Part shown: positions 19,845 to 28,530 of the stretch, one piece after another
Layout of the letters: the number at the start of each line of letters is the position of its first letter
How positions within the stretch are numbered: position 1 is the stretch's first letter
Source of the DNA: Erythrobacter rubeus
GTDB taxonomy: Bacteria; Pseudomonadota; Alphaproteobacteria; Sphingomonadales; Sphingomonadaceae
Direction: 5' to 3'
NCBI RefSeq assembly: GCF_014705715.1
Contig: NZ_JACXLC010000001.1
Location: 2,417,860 to 2,481,859 of the forward strand
DNA length: 64,000 nt
The notes under the pieces: model-generated
What the model saw: only the letters and a program-made list of their open reading frames with translations
Told to the model about the DNA's origin: nothing
Database searches by the model: none
Made by a program: the position numbers and the translations under genes

Positions 19845-21007
19845 CCCGCCGCCCCGATCAGTTCCCGCCCAATCAGCATCCGGCGGATTTCGTTGGTGCC
19901 GGCGCCGATATCGAGCAGCTTGGCATCGCGCATGTAGCGCTCGACCGGCCAGTCGAGCGTATAGCCTGCGCCGCCGAGCGCCTGCACACTTTCGGCGGCA
20001 ACGCGGAAGGCGTTTTCCGACGCAAGCAGGATCACGCCCGCCGCATCGAAGCGCGTTGTCTGGTCGGCATCGCACGCTTTTGCCACCGCATAGGTGTAGG
20101 CGCGCGCCGATTGCAGCGCGACATACATGTCGGCGACCTTCGCCTGCATGATCTGGAAGCTGCCGATCGGTTTGCCGAACTGCTTGCGCTCGCGAAGATA
20201 CGGGATGACGGTATCGAGACAGGCCTGCATGATGCCTAGCTGCAACCCGGCAAGCACGACGCGCTCATAGTCAAGCCCGCTCATCAGCACGCCGACGCCG
20301 CCATTGACCGGGCCCATCACGCGGTCTTCGGGGATGTGGCAGTCGTCGAACACCAGCTCAGCCGTGGGCGAGCCCTTCATGCCGACCTTTTCGATCTTCT
20401 GGCCGATTGAGAAACCTTCGTCGCCCTTCTCGATCAGGAAAGCGGTGATCCCGCGCGATCCGGCTTCGCTATCGGTCTTGGCATAGACGACCAGCGTGTC
20501 GGCCTCCGGCGCGTTGGTGATCCAGAACTTGGTGCCGTTGAGGACGTAGCCGCCCTGCACCGCCTCCGCCTTCAGCTTCATCGAGACGACATCCGACCCG
20601 GCATTCGCTTCCGACATGGCAAGACTGCCGACATGCTCGCCGGAGATCAGTTTGGGCAGATACTTCGCCTTTTGCTCGTCATTGCCCCAACGGCGGATCT
20701 GGTTGAGACACAGATTGGAGTGCGCACCGTAGCTGAGCCCAAGAGAAGCGCTTGCGCGGCTGACCTCTTCGACGGCAATGACATGCTCGAGATAGCCGAG
20801 ACCAAGTCCGCCATCCTCCTGCTCAACCGTGATGCCGTGCAATCCCAGTTCGCCCATCGGCTCCCACAGCTCTCGCGGGAACCAGTCCTCGCGATCGATC
20901 TTGTCCGCTAGCGGAGCGATCTGTTCATCGGCGAAACGGCCGACGCTCTCGCGGATCATCTGGGCGCTTTCGCCAAGCTGGAAGTCGAATTCAGGGGTGG
21001 CTCGCAT
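19841..21007 (-). CDS. ivd: Isovaleryl-CoA dehydrogenase
   Basis: A 388-residue FAD acyl-CoA dehydrogenase that oxidises isovaleryl-CoA to 3-methylcrotonyl-CoA. It has [19 protein letters not shown] and [17 protein letters not shown] in the flavin domain. The region [20 protein letters not shown] holds the glutamate that isovaleryl-CoA dehydrogenases use as base. The C-terminal [22 protein letters not shown]...[16 protein letters not shown] follows. The ATG at 21007 ([18 protein letters not shown]) fits the family length; the open frame continues upstream without homology. It is the first gene of the operon with the small membrane gene and mccB; its product feeds the MccB reaction. Confidence 0.92.
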   Translation of the reverse strand: MRATPEFDFQLGESAQMIRESVGRFADEQIAPLADKIDREDWFPRELWEPMGELGLHGITVEQEDGGLGLGYLEHVIAVEEVSRASASLGLSYGAHSNLCLNQIRRWGNDEQKAKYLPKLISGEHVGSLAMSEANAGSDVVSMKLKAEAVQGGYVLNGTKFWITNAPEADTLVVYAKTDSEAGSRGITAFLIEKGDEGFSIGQKIEKVGMKGSPTAELVFDDCHIPEDRVMGPVNGGVGVLMSGLDYERVVLAGLQLGIMQACLDTVIPYLRERKQFGKPIGSFQIMQAKVADMYVALQSARAYTYAVAKACDADQTTRFDAAGVILLASENAFRVAAESVQALGGAGYTLDWPVERYMRDAKLLDIGAGTNEIRRMLIGRELIGAAG

Positions 21008-21301
21008 GTGACGTCTGTCCGTTTCCTGGTCATGTGCGCCGCGCATTCGAAACGAACAGAGCGGCGACTGATAATTGCTCTGCTGCGGCCTTAGCAATGC
21101 GGGTGGAAAAGGCCAACGCTCTGAAGCGCAGCGACCCTCCGCCAGAGCTGCCAGCCGGTTTTGACGGAGCGACCCGTTGCTGTATGGCGAGCGCCATACG
21201 AGGACTAAAGGCTTCATGATCTGACCGATATCCAAACCAAGACCTGGCCGACCGGCACCGCCCCCGCGCGCGAATTCTGCGCCGAGGATGAGCGACTGAC
21301 G

Positions 21302-22732
21302 GTGCTCGCCAGTTACGGGATGGACGCGCTCGAAGGTGACGAGGAACTGGCCCGGATCGTCGCGTTTGCGGCAAAACTCTGCAACGCGCCGATTGCTCTT
21401 GTCAGCATCGTGGAAGAGCATCGCCAGCGCTTCCTTGTTCAGACAGGTCTGGACGAGCAAGAAACGCCGCGCGAATGGAGCTTCTGCGCACACGCCATGA
21501 TCGGCGGGAACACGACCATTATTCGCGACGCCCGCGAGCATCCTACATTCAAAGACAATCCGCTTGTGACCGGTCCACCGCATATCCGGTTCTACGCCGG
21601 CATTCCGCTGATCAGCAATGAAGGCGCACCGCTCGGGACTTTGTGCGTGATCGACGCCAAGCCGCGTGCGGAAGGGCTCAACGAGTTTCAGGGCGAAGGA
21701 CTGGAGGTCCTCGCATTGGCCGTTCGCAGGCGGCTCGATGCGCACCGCGAATTCAGCCGCGCGTCGGATGAGATCGAGGAAAGCGCGGACCGGGTAAGGT
21801 TCGTGCTTGATTCGATGCCGGATATCGCCTGGTCATCCGCCGCTGGCGGTGTATTCGATTATTTCAATGCCCGCTGGGAAGAGATAACCGGGCTCACCCC
21901 TCCGCAAAGCGTCGAGGATTGGCGCGCGGCGATCCATCCAGACGATTACGACAGGACACTCAAGAAGTTTTCGGACGCGGTGCTTGGTGCAGAGATGTTC
22001 GAGGATGAGTGGCGCATGATTCAAGCGGACGGCAGCTACCGGTGGGTGTTGTCACGCGCAATCCCGTCCACCGACGATCCCGAAACAGCGCGATGGTTCG
22101 GAACGCTGACGGATATCGACGATGCATACCGCATGTCGCAGGAGCGCGAACTTCTGGCAGGCGAGCTTGCGCATCGGATCAAGAATATCTTCTCCGTCGT
22201 GATCGGGCTTATCACGCTGCATTCCCGCGGCGACGAAGTGCTGAAGGTTTTCGGCGATATGCTGTCGGACAATATCCGCGCTTTGTCACGCGCGCAGGAA
22301 TACGCGCTGCAGGTCGAAAGTCCGGCCGACAGCGACCTGCATGGCCTGCTCGCGGTGCTCATGGCTCCATACGGAGCGAATGACGGAGACACGGTGGTCA
22401 TCACGGGCGATCAGGCTATGGTCGGTGCCCGCGCTGCAACGCCGCTGGCGCTGGTATTCCATGAACTCGCGACCAATTCCGCCAAGTATGGCGCGCTCAG
22501 CGTGATGGGCGGCAAACTCTCTCTTTCCATAAAACGCTCGGATGACGATGTTGTCATCGGCTGGATTGAAAGCGGCGGCCCAACGGCGGTGGCCCCCGAA
22601 AAAACGGGCTTCGGCTCTCGTCTGCTCATGGCGACGATCAACAACCAGCTCGGAGGCTCCATCGAGCATGACTGGCGCGAAGAGGGCCTTTCGATGGTCA
22701 TCACGCTCCCGACTGCGCGGCTGGCCGAATAG
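21302..22732 (+). CDS. GAF-PAS sensor histidine kinase, HWE type
   Basis: A soluble kinase of at least 476 residues: a GAF domain (about 10-145), a PAS domain (about 160-280, with [16 protein letters not shown] and [10 protein letters not shown]) and an HWE-type kinase. The phospho-acceptor is His291 in [13 protein letters not shown]; the N-box [14 protein letters not shown] and GWIESGG supply the H and W-x-E of the family name. Several HWE kinases sense light or general stress, but no chromophore cysteine or flavin pattern is obvious. The first canonical start is GTG 21302. Family-like sequence ([18 protein letters not shown]) begins upstream of it, back to a CTG at 21221, so the true start is uncertain. 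Confidence 0.85.
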   Translation: MLASYGMDALEGDEELARIVAFAAKLCNAPIALVSIVEEHRQRFLVQTGLDEQETPREWSFCAHAMIGGNTTIIRDAREHPTFKDNPLVTGPPHIRFYAGIPLISNEGAPLGTLCVIDAKPRAEGLNEFQGEGLEVLALAVRRRLDAHREFSRASDEIEESADRVRFVLDSMPDIAWSSAAGGVFDYFNARWEEITGLTPPQSVEDWRAAIHPDDYDRTLKKFSDAVLGAEMFEDEWRMIQADGSYRWVLSRAIPSTDDPETARWFGTLTDIDDAYRMSQERELLAGELAHRIKNIFSVVIGLITLHSRGDEVLKVFGDMLSDNIRALSRAQEYALQVESPADSDLHGLLAVLMAPYGANDGDTVVITGDQAMVGARAATPLALVFHELATNSAKYGALSVMGGKLSLSIKRSDDDVVIGWIESGGPTAVAPEKTGFGSRLLMATINNQLGGSIEHDWREEGLSMVITLPTARLAE

Positions 22733-22759
22733 GATCGCGCAAGCTATCGCTTTTGCAAC

Positions 22760-23554
22760 ATGAGTGCGCCCGATCCGCCAGACACCCCGATCCTGACCTT
22801 CGATCGTGTCGAACGCCGATACGGCGATGATGACGAGGTCATCGCTGTGGGCGGCGTCGATTGTACGATACAATCCGGCAGCTTCGTCGCGCTGGTAGGC
22901 GCATCGGGCTCGGGCAAATCCACGCTGCTGAAGATGGTGAACACGCTTGTCACACCGACTGCGGGCAGGGTCCTGTTCGCAGGAGAGGACGTGACGGAGC
23001 AGAGCCAGTCGCAATTGCGGCGCCGGGTCGGGTACGTCTTTCAGGGCATCGGCCTGTTCCCGCACTTTACCGTCGGTGAGAATATTGCGATCGGCCCGCG
23101 CCTCGCAGGCGAAACACTTTCTACAGAGCGGATTTCGGAACTGCTGACCCTGGTCGAGCTTGAGCCCGACATGGCAGCCCGAATGCCCGATGAGCTCTCC
23201 GGCGGGCAGCGTCAGCGCGTCGGCGTGGCCCGCGCGCTCGCTGGCGATCCCGAGCTGCTGCTGATGGATGAGCCATTCGGCGCGCTCGATCCGATCACCC
23301 GCGATGCTTTGGGCGAGAAAGTGAGAGAGCTCCATGAACGCCTCGGCCTGACCACGGTGATGGTGACGCATGACATGGCCGAGGCACTGCTGCTGGCCGA
23401 CCGGGTGCTGGTCATGGACGCCGGATTGCTGGTCGCCGACGCGAGCCCGAGCGAGCTGCTAAAGGGTGGCGGCGGCGAGGTGGCGCAAGGTCTCGTCGCT
23501 GTCCCGCGCCAACAGGCTGAAAAGCTGGCCGCGATGGAAGGCCGGCTCGCCTGA
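22760..23554 (+). CDS. Osmoprotectant-type ABC transporter ATP-binding protein
   Basis: A 264-residue ATPase with Walker A GASGSGKST, the Q-loop YVFQGIGLFPHFTVGENI, signature LSGGQRQRVGVARALA, Walker B LLLMDEPFGALDP and the switch histidine in VMVTHDMAEALLLADR. QGIGLFPH and the overall pattern match the glycine betaine/choline/carnitine importers (ProV, OpuCA). The ATG at 22760 has no clear ribosome site. Its stop shares one base with the next ATG (TGATG, 23552-23556), so it is coupled to the fused permease/binding protein. It probably energises uptake of a quaternary amine. Confidence 0.9.
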   Translation: MSAPDPPDTPILTFDRVERRYGDDDEVIAVGGVDCTIQSGSFVALVGASGSGKSTLLKMVNTLVTPTAGRVLFAGEDVTEQSQSQLRRRVGYVFQGIGLFPHFTVGENIAIGPRLAGETLSTERISELLTLVELEPDMAARMPDELSGGQRQRVGVARALAGDPELLLMDEPFGALDPITRDALGEKVRELHERLGLTTVMVTHDMAEALLLADRVLVMDAGLLVADASPSELLKGGGGEVAQGLVAVPRQQAEKLAAMEGRLA

Positions 23555-25092
23555 TGGAGAGCTTTGCTCAAATCCTTTTCGGCCTCGGCGACAAACTGGC
23601 CGCTCACGTAGTGCTCGCTGCCAGCGCGATCGGCCTCGGCATCGCCGTGGCGCTGCCGCTCGCGGTGTGGGCCAGCCGTTCGCAAACCGTGAACCGGCTG
23701 GCGTTGGGTTTCGCAAGCCTCGTGCAGACCATCCCGGCGCTCGCTTTGCTGGCGCTGTTCTTTCCGATCCTCCTATCGCTGCGCGCAGTCTTCGGCGAAG
23801 GCCTGCCGACGCTCGGCTTCCTGCCAGCGCTGCTCGCCCTGGCGCTCTATGCGTTGCTGCCGATCCTGCGCAACGCGGTGACGGCGCAGGCCAATCTCGA
23901 TCCCGGCATACTCGAGGCGGCCGACGGTGTCGGGATGACAAGCTGGCAAAAGCTCCGGCTGGTCGAAGCGCCTTTATCTGCGCCCTTCATCATGGCGGGC
24001 ATTCGCACGGCGAGCGTGTGGACGATCGGCGCAGCGACCTTGTCGACCACGATCGGCCAACCAAGTCTCGGCGACCCGATCTTCGCCGGATTGCAGACCC
24101 AGAACTGGGCATTGGTGCTTGCCGGATGCTTCGCGAGCGCAGGCCTCGCGCTGGTCACCGACATCCTGCTGGGCCTGATCGAGCGCGGACTGGCCGCGCG
24201 AAAACGCTGGCAATGGGCCGGGGGGATGCTCGCCGTTGCGCTCGGCCTGATCGCGGCGCTCGTTTATCAATCCGGCGGCGACGATGACGACGCGATCGTC
24301 ATCGCTTCGAAGCAGTTTTCCGAACAATATATCCTCGCCCAGCTAATCGGATCGCAGCTGCAGAAGGCCGGATACAAGGTCGAATATCGCGACGGGCTCG
24401 GCTCGGCTGTGGTGCACAATGCCGTGACCTCGTCCAACATCGACATCTCCGTCGATTACACGGGCACGATCTGGACCAACAATCTCAAGCGCACCGACAA
24501 TCCGGGTCGCGAGGCGATGTACGAGACAATCAAGCAGTGGGAGGCCGAGGAGCATGGCGTCCGCGTGTTGGGGCGGCTCGGTTTCGAAAACGCGTATGCT
24601 TTCGCCATGCGTGAGGAACGGGCGAGTGCGCTTGGCGTCGAGACGCTGAATGACCTGGTGCCGGTCGCCGGTCAGTTGACAGTCGGCGGCGACCCGGAAT
24701 TCTTCGAGCGGCCCGAATGGACCGCTGTGCGCGAGGCATATGGTCTCGATTTCGGGGAAACCCGCAATTTTGCGCCCACCTTTATGTACAACGCGCTCAG
24801 GTCCGGCGAGGCGGATGTGATCAGCGCCTATACCTCCGACGGCAGGATCGCGGCGGACCGGCTCATCATACTCGAGGACCCGCGCGAGGCCTTGCCGTCC
24901 TATGATGCTATGCTGATGATGTCTCCGCGCATCGCCGACGATGAGGAGATCGCCGCGGCGCTCGAACCGCTGATCGGCGCAATCAGCGTGGAAGCGATGC
25001 GCGAGGCGAATTTCGCCGTCGACCGTGAGGGAGAAGGCAAGCTCAGCCCCAAAGCCGCAGCCGCCGAGCTTGCAGAGGCAATCGGCCTTTGA
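23554..25092 (+). CDS. ABC transporter permease fused to its substrate-binding domain (glycine betaine/choline type)
   Basis: A 512-residue fusion. Residues about 1-220 form an MetI-like permease with the EAA loop (LEAADGVGMTSWQKLRLVEAPLSAPFIMAGIR). A further transmembrane helix (about 225-243) leads to a C-terminal OpuAC-like binding domain (from IVIASKQFSEQYILAQLIGSQL), which contains the family block VDYTGTIWTNNL and the substrate region SAYTSDGRI. The binding domain should face the periplasm tethered to the permease. Fusions of this type are known among osmoprotectant importers. With the preceding ATPase it makes a complete two-gene transporter; choline, betaine or a related compound is the likely cargo. 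Confidence 0.88.
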   Translation: MESFAQILFGLGDKLAAHVVLAASAIGLGIAVALPLAVWASRSQTVNRLALGFASLVQTIPALALLALFFPILLSLRAVFGEGLPTLGFLPALLALALYALLPILRNAVTAQANLDPGILEAADGVGMTSWQKLRLVEAPLSAPFIMAGIRTASVWTIGAATLSTTIGQPSLGDPIFAGLQTQNWALVLAGCFASAGLALVTDILLGLIERGLAARKRWQWAGGMLAVALGLIAALVYQSGGDDDDAIVIASKQFSEQYILAQLIGSQLQKAGYKVEYRDGLGSAVVHNAVTSSNIDISVDYTGTIWTNNLKRTDNPGREAMYETIKQWEAEEHGVRVLGRLGFENAYAFAMREERASALGVETLNDLVPVAGQLTVGGDPEFFERPEWTAVREAYGLDFGETRNFAPTFMYNALRSGEADVISAYTSDGRIAADRLIILEDPREALPSYDAMLMMSPRIADDEEIAAALEPLIGAISVEAMREANFAVDREGEGKLSPKAAAAELAEAIGL

Positions 25093-25098
25093 GGGGCT

Positions 25099-25527
25099 CT
25101 ATTTCGCCCTGCGCCAGATCTGGGTCTGGCAGAACGGACCGATGCAGCCTTTGACTTCGAGCGTATTGGCGCTCTTGCGCCGAACGACAGAACGGTAATC
25201 CTTGCCTGACTTGGGATCGTAGATACGGCCCCGCCAGAGATCGCGCTCTTCGGCAAATTGGAACAGGACAGGCAGACCGAGGAGCTTGCGCTTGCGCAGA
25301 CGCGGGTCGGGGTTGTTGATGTCGCGCTGGTCCAGCCCGTCCGGCGGCGGCACGATGAACTTGGCGATCCGCCCGCAAGTGCTCTCTCCGCATTTCCCGA
25401 TGCTCACGATCGCGTCCTCGTCCTCGGTCAGCCAGCGCCCGGCAATCGAATCGGCAGCGATGGCAGGCGAGGAAATGGCGGCAAGCGCCGCGGTGAGGGT
25501 CGCGGCGGCGGCGAGGCGCATTGTCAT
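25099..25527 (-). CDS. DUF2147 secreted protein
   Basis: A 142-residue protein with a signal peptide (MTMRLAAAATLTAALAAISSPAIAA) and a DUF2147 domain. The domain opens GRWLTEDEDAIVSIGKCGESTCGRIAKF, has a WRGRIYDPKSGKDYRS strand pair and ends VKGCIGPFCQTQIWRR. Four cysteines could make two disulfides. The domain resembles lipocalin-like folds; its role is not known. The ATG at 25527 has GGAG six bases upstream. It is convergent with the ABC transporter operon, six bases away. Confidence 0.85.
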   Translation of the reverse strand: MTMRLAAAATLTAALAAISSPAIAADSIAGRWLTEDEDAIVSIGKCGESTCGRIAKFIVPPPDGLDQRDINNPDPRLRKRKLLGLPVLFQFAEERDLWRGRIYDPKSGKDYRSVVRRKSANTLEVKGCIGPFCQTQIWRRAK

Positions 25528-25588
25528 GTCATTCTCCAGATCGATCGACGATCATCATTCGCTGTCGGCCACGGCAAGGTTACACCGC

Positions 25589-27562
25589 TCAATCGAAGCC
25601 TTCTCCATGCTGCCACCGCGGGCCGCATACGCCCAGAACCTTGAACAGGGCGCCCATCTGATCGTCTTCGACAAGGCGGTCGCGTTGGCGCTGCAACTGG
25701 TCGGCCATGTTCGGCGATTTGCGCTTGAGCGCCTCCAGCCGGGTGTCGATGTGCAACTGGCGCAGCCACTCGCCCTGCATTTGCAGGCCCATCACATCGG
25801 CGCCGTTCTTCTCGGCTACCTCCTGCAGCATTTCGAAATCGACATGCGCGGTCAGGTCGGCTTCGCCCGGCGCGTCGAGCGGATCGACCTTCTTGTGGTC
25901 CTTGATCGCCTGCAGCGTAGATCCGGCCCGCAATTCGCTCGCCCCGTAATCAATGATCAGCGCTGCTCCGCCCTGGTTTTTCAGGCGCTGCGCAATCTCG
26001 GCCATGATCGTAGCGGCAGCTGGGCTGGTTTCGATCATCGAGCCTTGAGCCGCGCTCTTCCAGCTCGTCGGGACGATCGAATCCATCGGCTTGTCGCCAG
26101 CGACGAAGGCCAGATTGTCGCCTTCCAGTCCGATCATGCGCTCGTGCCAGCCATTGGCCGATCGCACCAGCTGATGGATCGGTAGCGCGTCGAAGAATTC
26201 GTTGGCGACGATCAGCAGCGGGCGATCTTCGGGCAGTGTCGAAAGATCGTTATGGAACCGCACCGTCGGCACGGCCTGCCGCTGAACCTGTCGAAGCTGC
26301 AGCGATCCCTCGACAAAGTGGATCTGCGGTTCGAACCCGTATTTACCGGCAGTCCTGAGCACGTCCTTGGCGAGTGTCCCGCGGCCAGGGCCCAGCTCGA
26401 CATAGTGGATGTTTTTCGACGCGCCCATCTTGACCCAGACATCCGCAATCCAGAGCCCGACCAGTTCGCCGAACATCTGGCTGATTTCGGGCGCGGTGAT
26501 GAAATCGCCCTCATCGCCCAGCGGGTCGCGGCTGTCATAATAGCGCGCGTTGCTCTCACCCATATATTGCGCGAGGCTGATTGGACCGGTTTCGCGGATG
26601 AGGCGGCGGAAAACCGTGCCGAGATCGGCCGCCTTGGCGCGTGCGGCGGCTTCTTCCTCTTTCGCTTTCTGCTCTGCTTCGGCCTTTGCTTTGGCTGCGG
26701 CCTCTTCGGCGGCTCTCTTCTTTGCCTCTGCTTTTGCTTTTTCTTCGGCGGCTTTTTTCTCGGCTTCAGCCTTGGCTTTTGCCTCGGCGGCCTTCTTCGC
26801 CGCTTCCTCCTTGGCCTTCGCTTCGGCTTCTTTCTTGGCTTTCGCCTCGGCCTCGGCCTTCGCCTTTTTCTCCGCCTCAAGCTTCGCCTTTTTCTCGGCT
26901 TCTGCTTTAGCCTTCGCTTCCGCCTTCGCCTTTTTCTCGGCTTCGGCTTTAGCGCGTGCTTCCGCTTCCCTTTTGGCCTTTGCTTCTGCCTCTTTCTGAG
27001 CTTTCGCCTCCGCTGCTGCCTTAGCCTCCGCTTCCTTCTTGGCTTTGGCTTCCGCTTCACGCCGAGCCTTTTCCTCAGCCTTCGCTTTTTGTTCGGCTTC
27101 AGCCTTAGCCTTGGCCTCTGCTTCCGCTTCCGCTTTCGCTTTCCTTGCCGCCTCAGCCTCTTTCTTGGCCTTGGCTTCGGCCGCTGCTTTTTCAGCGGCC
27201 TCTTTCTTAGCCTTGGCCACCGCTTTCTTCTCCGCCTCGAGCTTCGCTTTTGCGTCGGCTTGTCGCTTTTTCTCAGCTTCAGCTTCGGCCTCAGCCTTTT
27301 CTTCGGCGGCGCGCTTGGCAGCGGCTTCCTTTTCCGCGGCGGCCAATTCCGGGTCAGCGTCCGTGCCGAACAGCGCGGCAGGCGGAACTTCGGTTTCGGT
27401 CCCGTCGGGCTCGATCAGGCGGAGCGCCCGCGGACGCCACGCCCTGTATTCATCGCTTACGCGGTCTGAGTGCTGCTCACGCTGCCGGTTCCCACCGGCT
27501 TCCTCGTCGCGGCGTAAAGCGTTACAATCAACCCAATCAAGATCAGCGGTATTGTCAGCCAT
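25589..27562 (-). CDS. MidA/NDUFAF7-like SAM methyltransferase with a long Ala-Lys-Glu helical N-terminus
   Basis: A 657-codon frame. Residues about 313-657 are a DUF185 methyltransferase related to mitochondrial NDUFAF7, which methylates an arginine of a complex I subunit. It has GDFITAPEISQMFGELVGLW, SAM motif I VELGPGRGTLAKDVLR, VANEFFDALP and ALIIDYGASE. Residues about 73-312 are nearly pure Ala, Lys, Glu, Arg and Gln, like the TolA domain II helix. No start codon lies between the two parts, so they are one product. The only upstream ATG (27562) lies 106 bases inside lgt. The plausible coding start near 27450 (SDEYRAWRPRALRLIEPDG) lacks ATG, GTG or TTG in frame, so a frameshift or non-canonical start is possible. 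Confidence 0.8.
   Translation of the reverse strand: MADNTADLDWVDCNALRRDEEAGGNRQREQHSDRVSDEYRAWRPRALRLIEPDGTETEVPPAALFGTDADPELAAAEKEAAAKRAAEEKAEAEAEAEKKRQADAKAKLEAEKKAVAKAKKEAAEKAAAEAKAKKEAEAARKAKAEAEAEAKAKAEAEQKAKAEEKARREAEAKAKKEAEAKAAAEAKAQKEAEAKAKREAEARAKAEAEKKAKAEAKAKAEAEKKAKLEAEKKAKAEAEAKAKKEAEAKAKEEAAKKAAEAKAKAEAEKKAAEEKAKAEAKKRAAEEAAAKAKAEAEQKAKEEEAAARAKAADLGTVFRRLIRETGPISLAQYMGESNARYYDSRDPLGDEGDFITAPEISQMFGELVGLWIADVWVKMGASKNIHYVELGPGRGTLAKDVLRTAGKYGFEPQIHFVEGSLQLRQVQRQAVPTVRFHNDLSTLPEDRPLLIVANEFFDALPIHQLVRSANGWHERMIGLEGDNLAFVAGDKPMDSIVPTSWKSAAQGSMIETSPAAATIMAEIAQRLKNQGGAALIIDYGASELRAGSTLQAIKDHKKVDPLDAPGEADLTAHVDFEMLQEVAEKNGADVMGLQMQGEWLRQLHIDTRLEALKRKSPNMADQLQRQRDRLVEDDQMGALFKVLGVCGPRWQHGEGFD
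26627..27346 (-). repeat. Low-complexity Ala/Lys/Glu coding repeat
   Basis: About 240 codons within the methyltransferase fusion use almost only GCN, AAR, GAR and a few CGN/CAG codons. The repeat is imperfect, built on units such as AKAEAEKK and AKKEAEAK. The encoded segment should be a single long charged alpha-helix or coiled coil. The antisense strand is open over this stretch only because of the codon bias. Confidence 0.85.
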
Positions 27563-28335
27563 TGCCCCATCGATAGCCCTGTTCGGGCTGCAAATTCCGC
27601 AAGCTGCGTATCGGGCTCACGGAAGAATTCGTTAACAAAGCGGGCGATCCCCATGCCGACGGTGAAAACGCCAACCAGCAGACCAGGGCGATAGCGCGCC
27701 TTTGTCTTCCAGAACAAGAGCATGAGCACAATCAGCAGGGCCAGTCCTTCGAGACCGGCCTGATAGAGCTGGCTTGGATGGCGCGCGATGTCGCCTGCGC
27801 GCGGATCGGGGAACACCATCGCCCACGCCACATCGGTCGGCCTGCCCCACAGCTCGCCGTTGTTGAAGTTTGCGAGCCGTCCCAGCATCATCCCCATCGG
27901 CACGTTGACCGCGATGTAATCGCACACCCGCAGGAATGAGAGATTGCCGCGCCGCGTCACCCAGGCGATCGCAATCAGCACGCCGACAAGCCCGCCGTGA
28001 AAGCTCATGCCGCCTTCCCATAATTTCAGGACGTCAACCGGGTTCTCCCACAGACCCGGTTGGTAGAAGATCGCATAGCCCAGCCGCCCGCCCAGAATGA
28101 CGCCAAGCGTGCAATAAAAGAACAGGTCGTCGGCATGGCGCTGCGCGAGCGGTGCGCCCGGCTGCTTGATCATTTTCGAAAGGTGCCAGTAGGCGAAAAT
28201 TACGCCGATGAGATAGGCGAGAGAATAGAACCGAAGCGTGAAGAAGCCGAGATCGATGCCCGGGCGCAGGCCGAGGTCGGACCAGTAGATCGGATCGGCG
28301 ACGGCGCCGCTTGCAGCAAGTAGTGACAGCAACAA
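27457..28335 (-). CDS. lgt: Prolipoprotein diacylglyceryl transferase
   Basis: A 292-residue inner-membrane enzyme that transfers diacylglycerol from phosphatidylglycerol to the lipobox cysteine, the first step of lipoprotein maturation. It has GGRLGYAIFYQPG, MSFHGGLVG and the signature GRLANFNNGELWGRPTD, then HPSQLYQAGLEG. It serves, among others, the several lipobox proteins in this window. It begins with a TTG at 28335 (a second TTG follows), with GAGG five bases upstream. Its 3' end abuts or overlaps the methyltransferase fusion gene; the stop is a TAA at 27457-27459. Confidence 0.95.
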   Translation of the reverse strand: MLLSLLAASGAVADPIYWSDLGLRPGIDLGFFTLRFYSLAYLIGVIFAYWHLSKMIKQPGAPLAQRHADDLFFYCTLGVILGGRLGYAIFYQPGLWENPVDVLKLWEGGMSFHGGLVGVLIAIAWVTRRGNLSFLRVCDYIAVNVPMGMMLGRLANFNNGELWGRPTDVAWAMVFPDPRAGDIARHPSQLYQAGLEGLALLIVLMLLFWKTKARYRPGLLVGVFTVGMGIARFVNEFFREPDTQLAEFAARTGLSMGQWLTIPLILIGLIVTLYAATRKPVGTGSVSSTQTA

Positions 28336-28530
28336 AGGAACCTCTTAATAGCCGTGGAAAAGCCGCGCGGGCCACCAAATCGCGCGGCTTGTGGCACAGC
28401 CGCGCGTTCGGGGGAAGGGCTTTGGGGAAAGCCTGCCAGATGCGCATTTGCCGCGGAACAAATAACGGACCGACACCATTTCGTGTCTGGGCCGGCGAGA
28501 GAAGAAAGACCTGAAGGAGAGAATCCCGGT

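Noticed and set aside
26252..27469. A 405-codon plus-strand frame rich in Phe, Leu and Gly opposite the methyltransferase fusion
   Set aside because: It is the antisense of the Ala/Lys/Glu codon repeat; the stop-free run follows from that bias and there is no family match or ribosome site.
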